64,000 bases of DNA, from positions 806,001 to 870,000 of the forward strand of contig NZ_RHIB01000001.1 of assembly GCF_003710255.1 (NCBI RefSeq). The letters run 5' to 3'. The translations under genes and the position numbers were made by a program. Source of the DNA: Alteribacter keqinensis. Lineage in GTDB: Bacteria; Bacillota; Bacilli; Bacillales; Salisediminibacteriaceae. The notes under the pieces were generated by a model. The model was given only the letters and a program-made list of their open reading frames with translations, did not search any database and was not told the origin of the DNA. This document shows, piece by piece, positions 45,589 to 54,407 of this stretch (position 1 is its first letter; each line of letters opens with the position of its first letter).

Positions 45589-46460
45589 TCGTCGTAAGAA
45601 CGGTAAACGAACTCAGGGAACATCATCAGAAAGCCAGGGGGATGGCAACGGGTTTTGTACCGACGATGGGATACTTACACAAAGGTCATCAGGCCTTGAT
45701 AAAACAAGCATCTACTGAGTGTGACTTCGTTGTAACGAGTATTTTTGTCAATCCGCTCCAATTTGGTGAAGGGGAAGACTACAGCACCTACCCCCGGAAC
45801 GAACAACGCGACATTGAGCTGGCAAATGAAGCGGGAGCGGACCTTTTGTTTATCCCGAATGTAAATGAAATGTATAAAGAACCGATGTCTTCTTTAATAA
45901 CTGTAAAAAAGGGAGCTGATTCCCTTTGCGGAAAGAGCCGTCCGGGCCATTTCGACGGCGTGCTCACCGTGGTTATGAAATTATTCTGGATGGTTATGCC
46001 AAACAAAGCCTATTTCGGGATAAAGGATGCCCAGCAGGTGGCCCTTCTTGAAACAATGGTAAAAGATTATCACATCCCGGTAGACATTATCAGAGTACCG
46101 ACGGTCCGGGAAGAAGACGGCCTTGCCAAAAGTTCCAGAAACGTCAACCTGACACAAGAAGAACGACTCAAAGCATCTCATATACACGGTGCTTTGAATA
46201 AAGCAGTGAAACATGCCCGTTCTTTTACCAATGCTCCGGCAGAGGTTGTATCAGAATGTGTCCGTGAGATAAATGAATTGACTTCCGGTGAGGTGGACTA
46301 TGTAGAAGTGAGGTCATTTCCGTCACTGGAGAAAATTCAGTCACTGGACGATATGAAAAACACCCGAGAAGTGATTATTGCCTGTGCAGTCAGGTTTTCA
46401 AAAGCAAGACTGATTGATAACCTTATCTTTACTACAAATGATCTGGAGGAAAAGAAATGA
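45585..46460 (+). CDS. panC: pantothenate synthetase
   Basis: 291 aa. It joins pantoate and beta-alanine with ATP. The adenylation motif [14 protein letters not shown] is near residue 27, [13 protein letters not shown] near 58 and [12 protein letters not shown] near 145; [12 protein letters not shown] near 183 is the KMSKS-like region. It overlaps both panB and panD by four bases. Confidence 0.97.
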   Translation: MIVVRTVNELREHHQKARGMATGFVPTMGYLHKGHQALIKQASTECDFVVTSIFVNPLQFGEGEDYSTYPRNEQRDIELANEAGADLLFIPNVNEMYKEPMSSLITVKKGADSLCGKSRPGHFDGVLTVVMKLFWMVMPNKAYFGIKDAQQVALLETMVKDYHIPVDIIRVPTVREEDGLAKSSRNVNLTQEERLKASHIHGALNKAVKHARSFTNAPAEVVSECVREINELTSGEVDYVEVRSFPSLEKIQSLDDMKNTREVIIACAVRFSKARLIDNLIFTTNDLEEKK

Positions 46461-46840
46461 GACAGCTGATGAGTGCAAAATTACACCGGGCCAGAGTTAC
46501 TGAAGCCAACCTGAATTATGTGGGGAGTATTACAATTGATGAAGCATTGATGGAAGCCGTCGACATCCTGCCTAATGAACGGGTTCAGGTAGTCAATAAT
46601 AATAACGGTGCCCGCCTTGAAACGTATGTGATCCCCGGTAAAAGAGGAAGTAAAACCATCTGTTTAAACGGCGCTGCAGCACGTCTGGTCCAGCCGGATG
46701 ATAAAGTGATTATTATCGCCTATCAGTGGATGAACGAAGAAAAAGCACAAAACCATGTACCGAAAGTTGCCGTGTTAAACGATGATAATGACATTGTAGA
46801 TATGATGCAGACAGAACCAGCTTCTACCTGTCTTCCATAA
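46457..46840 (+). CDS. panD: aspartate 1-decarboxylase proenzyme
   Basis: 127 aa. It makes beta-alanine for PanC. The self-cleavage site that forms the pyruvoyl group is the Gly-Ser in YVGSITID, near residue 27 counted from this start. The start ATG overlaps panC; a second in-frame ATG at 46469 would give the usual [14 protein letters not shown]-terminus with the serine at 25, and is equally possible. Followed closely by a long hairpin. Confidence 0.95.
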   Translation: MRQLMSAKLHRARVTEANLNYVGSITIDEALMEAVDILPNERVQVVNNNNGARLETYVIPGKRGSKTICLNGAAARLVQPDDKVIIIAYQWMNEEKAQNHVPKVAVLNDDNDIVDMMQTEPASTCLP

Positions 46841-46847
46841 GTATAAG

Positions 46848-46920
46848 CCCCCCTTTATTATAGGAACACTTACGTTAAGGAGACCGATTGGTCAGGTTCT
46901 ATAACAAAGGGGGTTTTTTT
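46848..46920 (+). terminator. long terminator-like hairpin containing the ribosome site of the downstream TPR gene
   Basis: CCCCCTTT (46849-46856) pairs with AAAGGGGG (46906-46913), extended by TTATAG/CTATAA after one mismatch, then TTTTTTT (46914-46920). It looks like the panBCD terminator. AAAGGGGG is also the Shine-Dalgarno sequence for the ATG at 46922, and the T-run forms the spacer. Confidence 0.78.
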
Positions 46921-46921
46921 A

Positions 46922-47971
46922 ATGAATACAGGATGGGAAGAAAAGTGTCTCTGGCTGGCAGAACATTTTCACCAGCTTTCAAAAGAGCAGCAGCACACGA
47001 TCATTTATGACCTGGAACAGGATCATGCCGAGCTTTTGAATTTATGGACGGTTCAGGATGAATTGTTATCATCTTTAAAGGATGTCCTCAAATGTGACCA
47101 TCCCCTTTCTTTTACAAATGCAACCGAACCTTCTGAAGGAATCGGATATTACCAGCTTGAGATGTACAATAAAGCCACTGAAAAGCTTGCAGAAGAAGTG
47201 GCAGCAGGGTGTCAGAAAACCCGTCTACTTTTATATCTTGGATTTGCATCCATTTATGAAGATAAGGATCAGCAGGCGAAAGACGCCTTTCTCACCGTGT
47301 TCCAGCAGACCAATGACCTCGTAGAGAAGCATTTTTCCCTTTGCGGCCTTGGGCTTTTGGAGGGGAGAAAGGAAAATATTGAAGAAGCTATTTCCTATTT
47401 TGAAAAAGCTCTTACAGTTACGAATAACGATGATGTAGTATATAATCTAGGTACCTGTTATTACTGGCTTGGGAAATTTGATGTAGCAGCCCAGCTTTTT
47501 AGAACGCTGGCAGAAACGACAACTGACCCAGAAGCATACTACTGGCTCGGGAAATCCTGCCTTGAACAAAACGATATCCACTCGGCTTATGAAGCGTGGT
47601 ACAGAGCGCTGGAAGAAAGAATCGACTTTGATGTAGTCATGTCTGTTGCCTGTGAATTTGAAGAGCGGGGAGAATTTGTCTGTGCCCTGCACTGTTATCA
47701 GCGCCTGATTGAATCTGGCTGCAACAATGAAGCGGTTCTTCACGGTACAGCATGGAATTTGGGTCTTTTGGACAGAAGAGACGAATCCCGGCATTTGTTT
47801 AAAGAACTTACTGCCAAAAATCCTGATAATGTTAATGTATGGATATCCTACTTATGGCTTCTTACGAAATGGGGCTTCATAGAAGAACAGGAAAGTGTGG
47901 CAGCCTTTTTGGAAAGAAAAAATGTTACGCACCCCCTGCTGGAGAAAATTGTATACTCAAAAAATAAATGA
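46922..47971 (+). CDS. tetratricopeptide repeat protein of unknown function
   Basis: 349 aa, soluble and acidic. Several TPR-type helix pairs are visible from about residue 95 on (ARLLLYLGFASIYEDKDQ-type, EAISYFEKALTVTNNDDVVYNLG, PEAYYWLGKSCLEQNDI). It is related in style to YpiA encoded at 28884, but I see no specific family. No counterpart sits between panD and dinG in B. subtilis. The ATG at 46922 uses AAAGGGGG inside the upstream hairpin. Confidence 0.82.
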   Translation: MNTGWEEKCLWLAEHFHQLSKEQQHTIIYDLEQDHAELLNLWTVQDELLSSLKDVLKCDHPLSFTNATEPSEGIGYYQLEMYNKATEKLAEEVAAGCQKTRLLLYLGFASIYEDKDQQAKDAFLTVFQQTNDLVEKHFSLCGLGLLEGRKENIEEAISYFEKALTVTNNDDVVYNLGTCYYWLGKFDVAAQLFRTLAETTTDPEAYYWLGKSCLEQNDIHSAYEAWYRALEERIDFDVVMSVACEFEERGEFVCALHCYQRLIESGCNNEAVLHGTAWNLGLLDRRDESRHLFKELTAKNPDNVNVWISYLWLLTKWGFIEEQESVAAFLERKNVTHPLLEKIVYSKNK

Positions 47972-48064
47972 TTATCTTACGAGGCTGATAAGCGTGTCAG
48001 GGTAAAACCTGTCCGGTCAGCCTTTTACAGGTTTAATGGAATCGGGAGTCTGGAGGAAGCAGGA

Positions 48065-50872
48065 ATGGAACGCTTTGTTGTATTGGATGTAGAAACCACA
48101 GGTGTATCATATAAAAGGGGGGACCGGATTATACAGCTTGCCTTTGTTGTTATGGAAGGGGCGGCAGTAATTGAGAGGTATATGAGCTATGTGAACCCGG
48201 GAAAACCGATCCCTTCATTTATCCAGTCACTTACAAATATAGATGATGAGATGGTAAGGGAGGCACCGAATTTCAGTGAAATTGCACCGGATCTTCTCAA
48301 AAATCTGGACGGAGCATTTTTTGTCGCCCATAACGTTAATTTTGACTTAACATTCGTTAATGATGAACTTGAAGCATGCGGCTATGAGCCTTTTAGCGGA
48401 CCGGTTCTCGATACAGTTGAACTTTCAAGGCTTTTGTACCCTACAGCAGACGGCTTTAAGCTTACTCAGCTGAGTGAAGAATTTGATTTAGCCCATACCA
48501 CCCCTCACAGAGCTGACAGCGATGCAGAAGCAACGGCGATGCTCCTTACTGATCTTTTGAATAAATTTGAAAGCCTTCCTCTGATCACACTTCAGCAGAT
48601 TAAAAAGATATCTCTGTCTTTCAGAAGTGATGTAAAACCGTTGTTAAATCATTGGATCAGTAATAAAGAGCGGACAATTAATCATAGTGAACCGGACATT
48701 GATGTATACAGAGGCATCGCTCTTTCCAATAGAAGGTTTCAGGAGGGTGCAGTCACCCGGGAGAAGAGAGAAGCTTCTTTTGATCAAGTCCGCAAGGTTA
48801 TGATAAACGAAGAAAAAATGTCCGGAACAATGAAAGACTATGAAGACCGTCCCGGACAGGTAAAAATGATGAATGCCATCTATGAAGCGTTTACCACGAG
48901 GCAGCATGGTCTGATCGAAGCCGGGACAGGTACAGGAAAGAGTCTTGCATATTTGCTGCCGGCTGCCTGCTATGCGATTGAGTCCGGTAAACCTGTGGTT
49001 GTGGCCACTTATACCGTTCAGCTTCAAGAGCAGCTGCTGAAGAAAGATGTGCCGGTCCTGAATAATATTATGCCCTGTCCTGTGAATGCTGCCCTAATCA
49101 AAGGAAGAGACCACTACATAAGCTTGCAGAAGTTTGAAGCAATACTTGCAGAAGACCCTTATGAAAACCCTGACCGTAACCTCACAAAAGGACAGATACT
49201 TGTCTGGCTTACAGAAACCATTACCGGTGATGTGGAGGAGCTCAACCTCAGTTCTTCGGGGAAGCGGTTTTGGAATGAAATAAGTGCAGGAAGGGAAGAT
49301 GAAGGTTCACATGCCTGGTATCCTTATTGCTTTTATCATCACGCAAGAAACAAAGCTAGGAAAGCGGACCTGATTATTACCAATCATGCTCTGATCCTTT
49401 CAGATCTTCAGGAAGACAGGGGTATCCTTCCTTCATACAGGCAGCTAATTATTGATGAAGGCCATCACTTTGAGCAGGCCGCTTCAAATCAGCTCGGAAG
49501 CCGTCTCGACTATGTTTCGTTTTCACAGCTTTTTAACGAAGCCGGCTCTGTGGACGGTGGAGGGATTTTGTCTAATATTTCACGTACCTTATTTGATGAA
49601 GAAGTATCCGAAGTATTAAAAGAAACGGAGCTTACAGTAAAGGAAGCAAAAGCAGAAATCAGTGAGCTTTTTCTTTTTCTTCACGGCTGGGCGTTTAAAC
49701 AGAAAAAAAAGCAAAACGAAAGAGGCAGAATAACCGTAACATTCGATTCTGAATCTGATTCATTTTCCGGGATCAGGGAAGCAGCAGCACGGTCTGTTTA
49801 TATATGTGAAAACACGTTGAAAGTGCTCATGAAACTTGCAGGAATGCTGGAGAGCAAAAAAGAAAATGAAGAGCTGTCCGAGAAGAAGAACCAGTCATTT
49901 AAAGTGATCTTTCAATCCCTCGGTAAAATGATTGACCGTCTCTATGAAGCAAAAGATACGTTATCCGAACTCCTCCTTGAATGCGAGGAAAATACAGTTT
50001 ACTGGATGGAAGCCGAAACGAGAGGGCCGAGGCAGACAGTTATCCTTGAGGCACGGCCGGTTGATGTAAGTGCGCTGCTGGCAGATGATCTCTTCACCAG
50101 AAAAGACAGTGTCGTTCTCACATCTGCAACGCTTACCGTTAACAATAAGTTTGATTATGTTATGAAAAATCTCGGTCTGGATGATTTTCCGGTTATAAGC
50201 ATGGTTATCGAATCTCCTTTCATTTGGAAAGACCAGGCCAGACTTATGATTCCAAACGATGTCCCTTTATTAAATAAGGTTGATGAAAGAACGTATATTG
50301 AAACGATTGTCCTTCATCTCTACAGACTTTCCCAGGTCACTCAGGGGAAAATGCTCGTCCTGTTTACTTCCTACGATATGCTGAAGAAAAGTCACGAACT
50401 GTTAAAAGATATTCTGGACGATGATTTCATGCTCGTTTCCCAGGGGATTAATGGAGGAAGCCGGACAAAGCTTACAAAGAGTTTTCAGCAGTTTGATAAA
50501 GCAATTATGCTTGGAACAAGCAGCTTCTGGGAAGGTGTCGACATCCCGGGAGAAGACCTGACTTTGCTGGTCATGGCACGGCTCCCATTTACTTCACCGG
50601 ACGAGCCGATTTATAAAGCAAAGGCAGAAAAACTCGACGAAAGGGGAAAGTCCTCCTTTATGTCACTTGCCATACCTCAGGCTGTTATCAGGTTTAAGCA
50701 GGGGTTTGGAAGGTTAATCCGAAAGAAATCGGACAGAGGTGCAGTCATTGTCCTTGACAGACGCTTGAACACAACCAGGTACGGCAAACTCTTCGTGAAG
50801 TCCCTTCCTGATGTTGAAATAGTAGAGGGTTCAATCGGCGAGTTGGAAGAAGATCTGAAAAAATGGTTATAA
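48065..50872 (+). CDS. dinG: DinG-family helicase with N-terminal 3'-5' exonuclease domain
   Basis: 935 aa. The N-terminal ~170 residues are a DEDD exonuclease (LDVETTG near residue 7; HNVNFDLTFVNDEL near 94; HRADSDAEAT near 149). An XPD-like superfamily 2 helicase follows: EAGTGTGKSLAYLLP near 286, the DEGH box (IIDEGHHFE) near 463, and C-terminal QGFGRLIRKKSDRGAVIVLDRR near 880. The iron-sulfur cysteines of XPD were not evident. This exonuclease-fused form is usual in Firmicutes. The ATG follows TGGAGGAAG. Confidence 0.94.
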   Translation: MERFVVLDVETTGVSYKRGDRIIQLAFVVMEGAAVIERYMSYVNPGKPIPSFIQSLTNIDDEMVREAPNFSEIAPDLLKNLDGAFFVAHNVNFDLTFVNDELEACGYEPFSGPVLDTVELSRLLYPTADGFKLTQLSEEFDLAHTTPHRADSDAEATAMLLTDLLNKFESLPLITLQQIKKISLSFRSDVKPLLNHWISNKERTINHSEPDIDVYRGIALSNRRFQEGAVTREKREASFDQVRKVMINEEKMSGTMKDYEDRPGQVKMMNAIYEAFTTRQHGLIEAGTGTGKSLAYLLPAACYAIESGKPVVVATYTVQLQEQLLKKDVPVLNNIMPCPVNAALIKGRDHYISLQKFEAILAEDPYENPDRNLTKGQILVWLTETITGDVEELNLSSSGKRFWNEISAGREDEGSHAWYPYCFYHHARNKARKADLIITNHALILSDLQEDRGILPSYRQLIIDEGHHFEQAASNQLGSRLDYVSFSQLFNEAGSVDGGGILSNISRTLFDEEVSEVLKETELTVKEAKAEISELFLFLHGWAFKQKKKQNERGRITVTFDSESDSFSGIREAAARSVYICENTLKVLMKLAGMLESKKENEELSEKKNQSFKVIFQSLGKMIDRLYEAKDTLSELLLECEENTVYWMEAETRGPRQTVILEARPVDVSALLADDLFTRKDSVVLTSATLTVNNKFDYVMKNLGLDDFPVISMVIESPFIWKDQARLMIPNDVPLLNKVDERTYIETIVLHLYRLSQVTQGKMLVLFTSYDMLKKSHELLKDILDDDFMLVSQGINGGSRTKLTKSFQQFDKAIMLGTSSFWEGVDIPGEDLTLLVMARLPFTSPDEPIYKAKAEKLDERGKSSFMSLAIPQAVIRFKQGFGRLIRKKSDRGAVIVLDRRLNTTRYGKLFVKSLPDVEIVEGSIGELEEDLKKWL

Positions 50873-51027
50873 TGAAGCAGAGTGTTTAATTTTACAGGTT
50901 ATTGCACAGGATGCGCGGAATTCCCAGGGATAAAATAGTGTTTGAGTTACACCGGGGACCATCCCGGAATATTCGAGAACAAAAGCATTCATCTTCCCCA
51001 AGTTTACACAGAAGGGCCGGACTCTTT

Positions 51028-51930
51028 ATGAAACAAGTGTTTACTCTTATTCTTTTTACATGGTTAGTCTTTTTTGCCCCGTTTATGGTTTCTGCCGAAG
51101 AAGAAATAGACGTAGAGCTGAACCTTCGCTCCGGAGAGTCAGCCTATACGTTTTTTGATCTTACGCATGGGGAAGCCACGTTAATAGAAAATGCAAAAGG
51201 TGAAAAAACATTGATCGACACCGGGCACAGGCTCAGTCAGGATGAACTTTTTGAAAGACTGGGGATGTATCATGTATCCGATATTGACCGGATTATCATT
51301 ACAAATAAACAGGCTGAATATACAGGGAACCTCCAGGAAGTAATTGATCGTTATGATGTTAAAGAAGTGAGTATTCCAAAAGCCATGTCTGAAGATCTTG
51401 CACCCATTCTGTTCGCTTCTGACATTACTGTAGATCCCTTTGAGACAAAAGACGATCTTTATGTAATGGAAGGTGTAATGGCCCATGTGCTGTTTGTGGA
51501 AACACGTCCGGGAATTCATGAAGGAGCTTCAGTTTTGTTATTTGACAATACAGATAAGAAACTGTTGTTTATGAGCGTGGCCGATTATCAGGTGGAAACG
51601 TTCATTACTGAAAATTACAATATTAAATCCACGGTTTTAAAAGTGGCGGAATTTGCAAGTGAAAGAGGAACGAGCCAAAAGCTGCTGGATGAAGCAGATC
51701 CTCAGGTGGCTGTTATTTTTCAAAATGATGACGAATTACCAAGCCCGTTTGTATTGGAAAGGCTGCAGGGAACATGGATTGAAATTTTTCAAACGTCCCG
51801 TACGGGAACCGTGTCCATCAAATGGAATGACGAGGATTATGAGATTTTTACAATCAGACCGGCTGAGAAAGAGCAGCTCGAACAAATGGCTGACCGCCTG
51901 AAAGGTTTTTTTGGATTCAAAGCACAATAA
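51028..51930 (+). CDS. secreted degenerate metallo-beta-lactamase-fold protein
   Basis: 300 aa. An N-terminal signal peptide (about residues 1-22, ending MVSAEEE) leads to a domain that resembles the MBL part of ComEC-type proteins: FFDLTHGEATLIENAKGEKTLIDTG fits the first strands. Where active enzymes have HxHxDH, this has TNKQAEYTGN, so the metal ligands are lost and enzymatic activity is unlikely. The ATG at 51028 follows AGAAGGG at 11 bases. The frame upstream to 50902 is basic and unlike a signal peptide. The downstream amidohydrolase starts 14 bases later. Confidence 0.75.
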   Translation: MKQVFTLILFTWLVFFAPFMVSAEEEIDVELNLRSGESAYTFFDLTHGEATLIENAKGEKTLIDTGHRLSQDELFERLGMYHVSDIDRIIITNKQAEYTGNLQEVIDRYDVKEVSIPKAMSEDLAPILFASDITVDPFETKDDLYVMEGVMAHVLFVETRPGIHEGASVLLFDNTDKKLLFMSVADYQVETFITENYNIKSTVLKVAEFASERGTSQKLLDEADPQVAVIFQNDDELPSPFVLERLQGTWIEIFQTSRTGTVSIKWNDEDYEIFTIRPAEKEQLEQMADRLKGFFGFKAQ

Positions 51931-51944
51931 AGGAGCGGATAGCC

Positions 51945-53243
51945 GTGGGGAAAAAGATTATAAAAGACGGCTGGTTCTTAACAATGGATGAGGGTCAGCC
52001 CGTTAAATATGGTTACATGGTAATTAACGAAGGTAAAATTGAAGGTATTTATGAAGAGGAAGTAAAGGAAGAAGCCGGTGAGGTTATTGATGCAAAGGGG
52101 AAGTTGATCATTCCGGGATTTGTAAATACTCATGGTCATACCGGCAGTACCCTCCTCAGAGGTGCAGGTGACGACCTTCCTCTGAACACCTGGCTGAAAG
52201 AGGTTATGTGGCCGATGGAGCAGCGTTTTACAAAGGAAACGACAAAGGCTGCAACATCATTGGCAATAGGTGAAATGCTGAAAAGCGGTACAACAACCTT
52301 TCTCGATATGTACCACCTTCATATGGATCAGACAGCAGAATTGATCCTTGAAAGCGGGATGAACGGGGTATTATGCAGAGGAATGATCGGACTTTGTTCA
52401 AAAGAGGAACAGGCAGAAAAGCTGAAAGAATCAGTGGAGCTTTATAAGACCTGGCATAACAGCGGTGACGGAAAGATTAAAGTCATGCTTGCGCCCCACG
52501 CTCCCTATACGTGCCCTCCGGATTTTATGGAGATGATCATTGAAAAGGCACATGAGCATGGGATTGCTCTCCATACTCATTTGTCTGAAACAAGAAAAGA
52601 GGTAGAGGAACATATCGGGACTTACGGTAAACATCCGGCAGAGCATTTGAGTGAGCTTGGTTTCTTTGAAGGTCATGCTCTGATCGCTCACGGTGTACAT
52701 TTATCAGATGTTGAACTTTCCCTGCTCGCCCGCAAAGGAACATATATTTCCCATAACCCTAAAAGTAACTTAAAGCTTGGCTCCGGTGTGGCAGACGTGA
52801 AAAAAATGAAGGAGAAAAACATACGGGTTTGTCTGGGGACGGATTCCTCAGCAAGCAACAATACTCTGGATATGTTTGAAGAGATGCGGTTTGCAAGTCT
52901 TATACATAAGGGTGTAAATGAAGACCCTACCGCTGTAAGCGCCCGTGATATCCTTTTTATGGCTGCACAAAACGGCGGAAAAGCCCTTCAGTATGAAAAG
53001 AAGGGCCGGTTAAAAAAAGGGTATGATGCGGACTTCAGTATTGTGGAACCGGGCGGAATGCACACCCTGCCCGACCCAGAAGAACGGATTGTATCTCATC
53101 TTGTCTATGCTCATAAGGGAAGCGATGTAACAGACGTATTCGCTAACGGGAAACAGCTCGTAAAAAATAAAGAACTTCTTACAATGGATGAAGAAAAAAT
53201 CAGGTTTAATGCCCGGGAAGCACTTGCGAAATTAAGAAGGTGA
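51945..53243 (+). CDS. mtaD: amidohydrolase of the 5'-methylthioadenosine / S-adenosylhomocysteine deaminase family
   Basis: 432 aa. Metal-dependent TIM-barrel deaminase: HGHTGSTLLRG near residue 64 (first metal histidines), HAPYTCPPDF near 185, HTHLSETRKE near 208 and GTDSSASNN near 300 are in the order expected for MtaD/SAH deaminase. Close relatives deaminate aminodeoxyfutalosine, which would fit with MqnA encoded elsewhere in the window; the substrate cannot be read from sequence alone. GTG start at 51945 after AAAGGAG. Confidence 0.85.
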   Translation: MGKKIIKDGWFLTMDEGQPVKYGYMVINEGKIEGIYEEEVKEEAGEVIDAKGKLIIPGFVNTHGHTGSTLLRGAGDDLPLNTWLKEVMWPMEQRFTKETTKAATSLAIGEMLKSGTTTFLDMYHLHMDQTAELILESGMNGVLCRGMIGLCSKEEQAEKLKESVELYKTWHNSGDGKIKVMLAPHAPYTCPPDFMEMIIEKAHEHGIALHTHLSETRKEVEEHIGTYGKHPAEHLSELGFFEGHALIAHGVHLSDVELSLLARKGTYISHNPKSNLKLGSGVADVKKMKEKNIRVCLGTDSSASNNTLDMFEEMRFASLIHKGVNEDPTAVSARDILFMAAQNGGKALQYEKKGRLKKGYDADFSIVEPGGMHTLPDPEERIVSHLVYAHKGSDVTDVFANGKQLVKNKELLTMDEEKIRFNAREALAKLRR

Positions 53244-53258
53244 TATGTAAAAGCAAGA

Positions 53259-53294
53259 CAAATTACCTGCTTGGTGGGATGCAGGCAATTTTCC
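53259..53294. terminator. terminator-like hairpin after mtaD
   Basis: AATTACCTGC pairs with GCAGGCAATT with one mismatch around a 10-base loop and is followed by TTCC. On the minus strand AATTT-rich sequence follows too, so it could also end the small minus-strand candidate. Confidence 0.55.
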
Positions 53295-53313
53295 TTGGTA
53301 CAGGTCAGGGTCA

Positions 53314-53484
53314 TTATTGGTTTTCACACTCTTCAGGGAACTTTGTCTGTCTGAAACTGATACTTAATGTGTTAAAATGGTGAGGGCGGGCATGGGACCG
53401 AAGGGAGATGTTTTCTTTTTCATTTTCATACCATTCGGCAGTTGTCAGAAGCCTTCCCTCCTCATGACTTCCATTCACGCTCAT
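53314..53484 (-). CDS. possible small hypothetical protein, 56 aa
   Basis: A minus-strand frame in the 381-base gap between mtaD and ypmA. The product (start MSVNGSHEEGRLL, middle TTAEWYENEKENISLR, end FPEECENQ) is hydrophilic with a protein-like composition and no repeats or low complexity. GGGGGA lies just before the ATG at 53484, or six bases before an in-frame GTG at 53478, which is the better-spaced start. I recognise no family. It might be a chance frame. Confidence 0.38.
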   Translation of the reverse strand: MSVNGSHEEGRLLTTAEWYENEKENISLRSHARPHHFNTLSISFRQTKFPEECENQ

Positions 53485-53624
53485 TCCCCCTTTTGTTGAG
53501 CGGTAGTTATATTATCACCTTCAAAGGGATCGATATGAGAGTTAATATTTCTTTAGGCAGGGAATACAACACCATGAAAACCAATTGAATTTACGAATGA
53601 ATTGTACATAAAGGAGGAGAACAA

Positions 53625-53798
53625 TTGGAAAAGAGTCAAATTGACAAACTCGCTACGGTGAAGGTTTCTAAAAGCGATGATTTATATAAGGTTGTTGATT
53701 CATTAAACAGAACGTTAAAAGAGCGTGACCTTATGTTCGGCCTTGCTTTGGATGAAGAAGACCGTGAAAAAATGGTATTTACAATTTATGAGACATAA
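53625..53798 (+). CDS. ypmA: YpmA, small conserved protein
   Basis: 57 aa starting at a TTG nine bases after AAAGGAGGAG. The residues DDLYKVVDSLNRTLK and LMFGLALDEED match B. subtilis YpmA (56 aa), whose function is not known. It is encoded directly before ypmB, the same order as in B. subtilis, with 15 bases between. It is short enough to be missed by length-filtered gene finding. Confidence 0.9.
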   Translation: MEKSQIDKLATVKVSKSDDLYKVVDSLNRTLKERDLMFGLALDEEDREKMVFTIYET

Positions 53799-53813
53799 AG
53801 CAGGTGTTAACAA

Positions 53814-54371
53814 TTGAAACGGTGGATAATAGGGACCGCTATTTTTCTTTTATCAACAGCCGCTGTGACCATGATCTGGCTGTATAATAATATTCAGTCA
53901 GCCCAGCATGAGCGGTTTGGTGACTCCATAGCCTATGCCATGGACGAAGGACTTATTTCAGACTACGGTAACGTCCATTATTATAATGGCAGAACGGCTT
54001 ACCATGTTATTGAAGGGACCAGCCCGGATGGCGACGCTGTTTATGTATGGGTCGAAACCATTCCTGAAAGCACTGAAAATTACAGCAGTGCTTTTGATGA
54101 AGAGGATTCAGAATCCGAAGAAAACCCGGCGTCTGAGCCGAGGACCTTCAGCCGAAAACAGGATGAAGGGATTTCCGCAGGAGAAGCCAGACAGATTGCA
54201 GAAGCAAACCTGGAAATGGAAAAGTTTAAACAGGTCCGTCTCGGGATGATCGGCCAGACCCCGGTATATGAGATCGTGTATGTTGATACAGATGACCGTT
54301 ATTCTTTTTACTATATCAGCTTTGAAGACGGCGACTATATTCGGCACTATCAGTTAAGGAGATCAGCATAA
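53814..54371 (+). CDS. ypmB: YpmB, PepSY-like membrane-anchored protein
   Basis: 185 aa. One N-terminal membrane helix (about residues 4-24), then an extracytoplasmic part that starts with a DUF5590-type region and ends in a PepSY-like domain (SAGEARQIAEANLEM and VYEIVYVDTDDRYSFYYIS). An acidic linker (about residues 96-118) separates the two. B. subtilis YpmB is 161 aa, so the linker is longer here. Function unknown. The TTG start follows GCAGGTG. aspB begins 36 bases after. Confidence 0.88.
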   Translation: MKRWIIGTAIFLLSTAAVTMIWLYNNIQSAQHERFGDSIAYAMDEGLISDYGNVHYYNGRTAYHVIEGTSPDGDAVYVWVETIPESTENYSSAFDEEDSESEENPASEPRTFSRKQDEGISAGEARQIAEANLEMEKFKQVRLGMIGQTPVYEIVYVDTDDRYSFYYISFEDGDYIRHYQLRRSA

Positions 54372-54407
54372 AAGCAGCTTTTTTATAAACAGAGAGGAGT
54401 AATAATC

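Noticed and set aside
53391-53502. Short plus-strand frame starting MGPKGDVFF
   Set aside because: About 35 codons with low-complexity Phe runs and no family; the minus-strand frame over the same bases is more protein-like.
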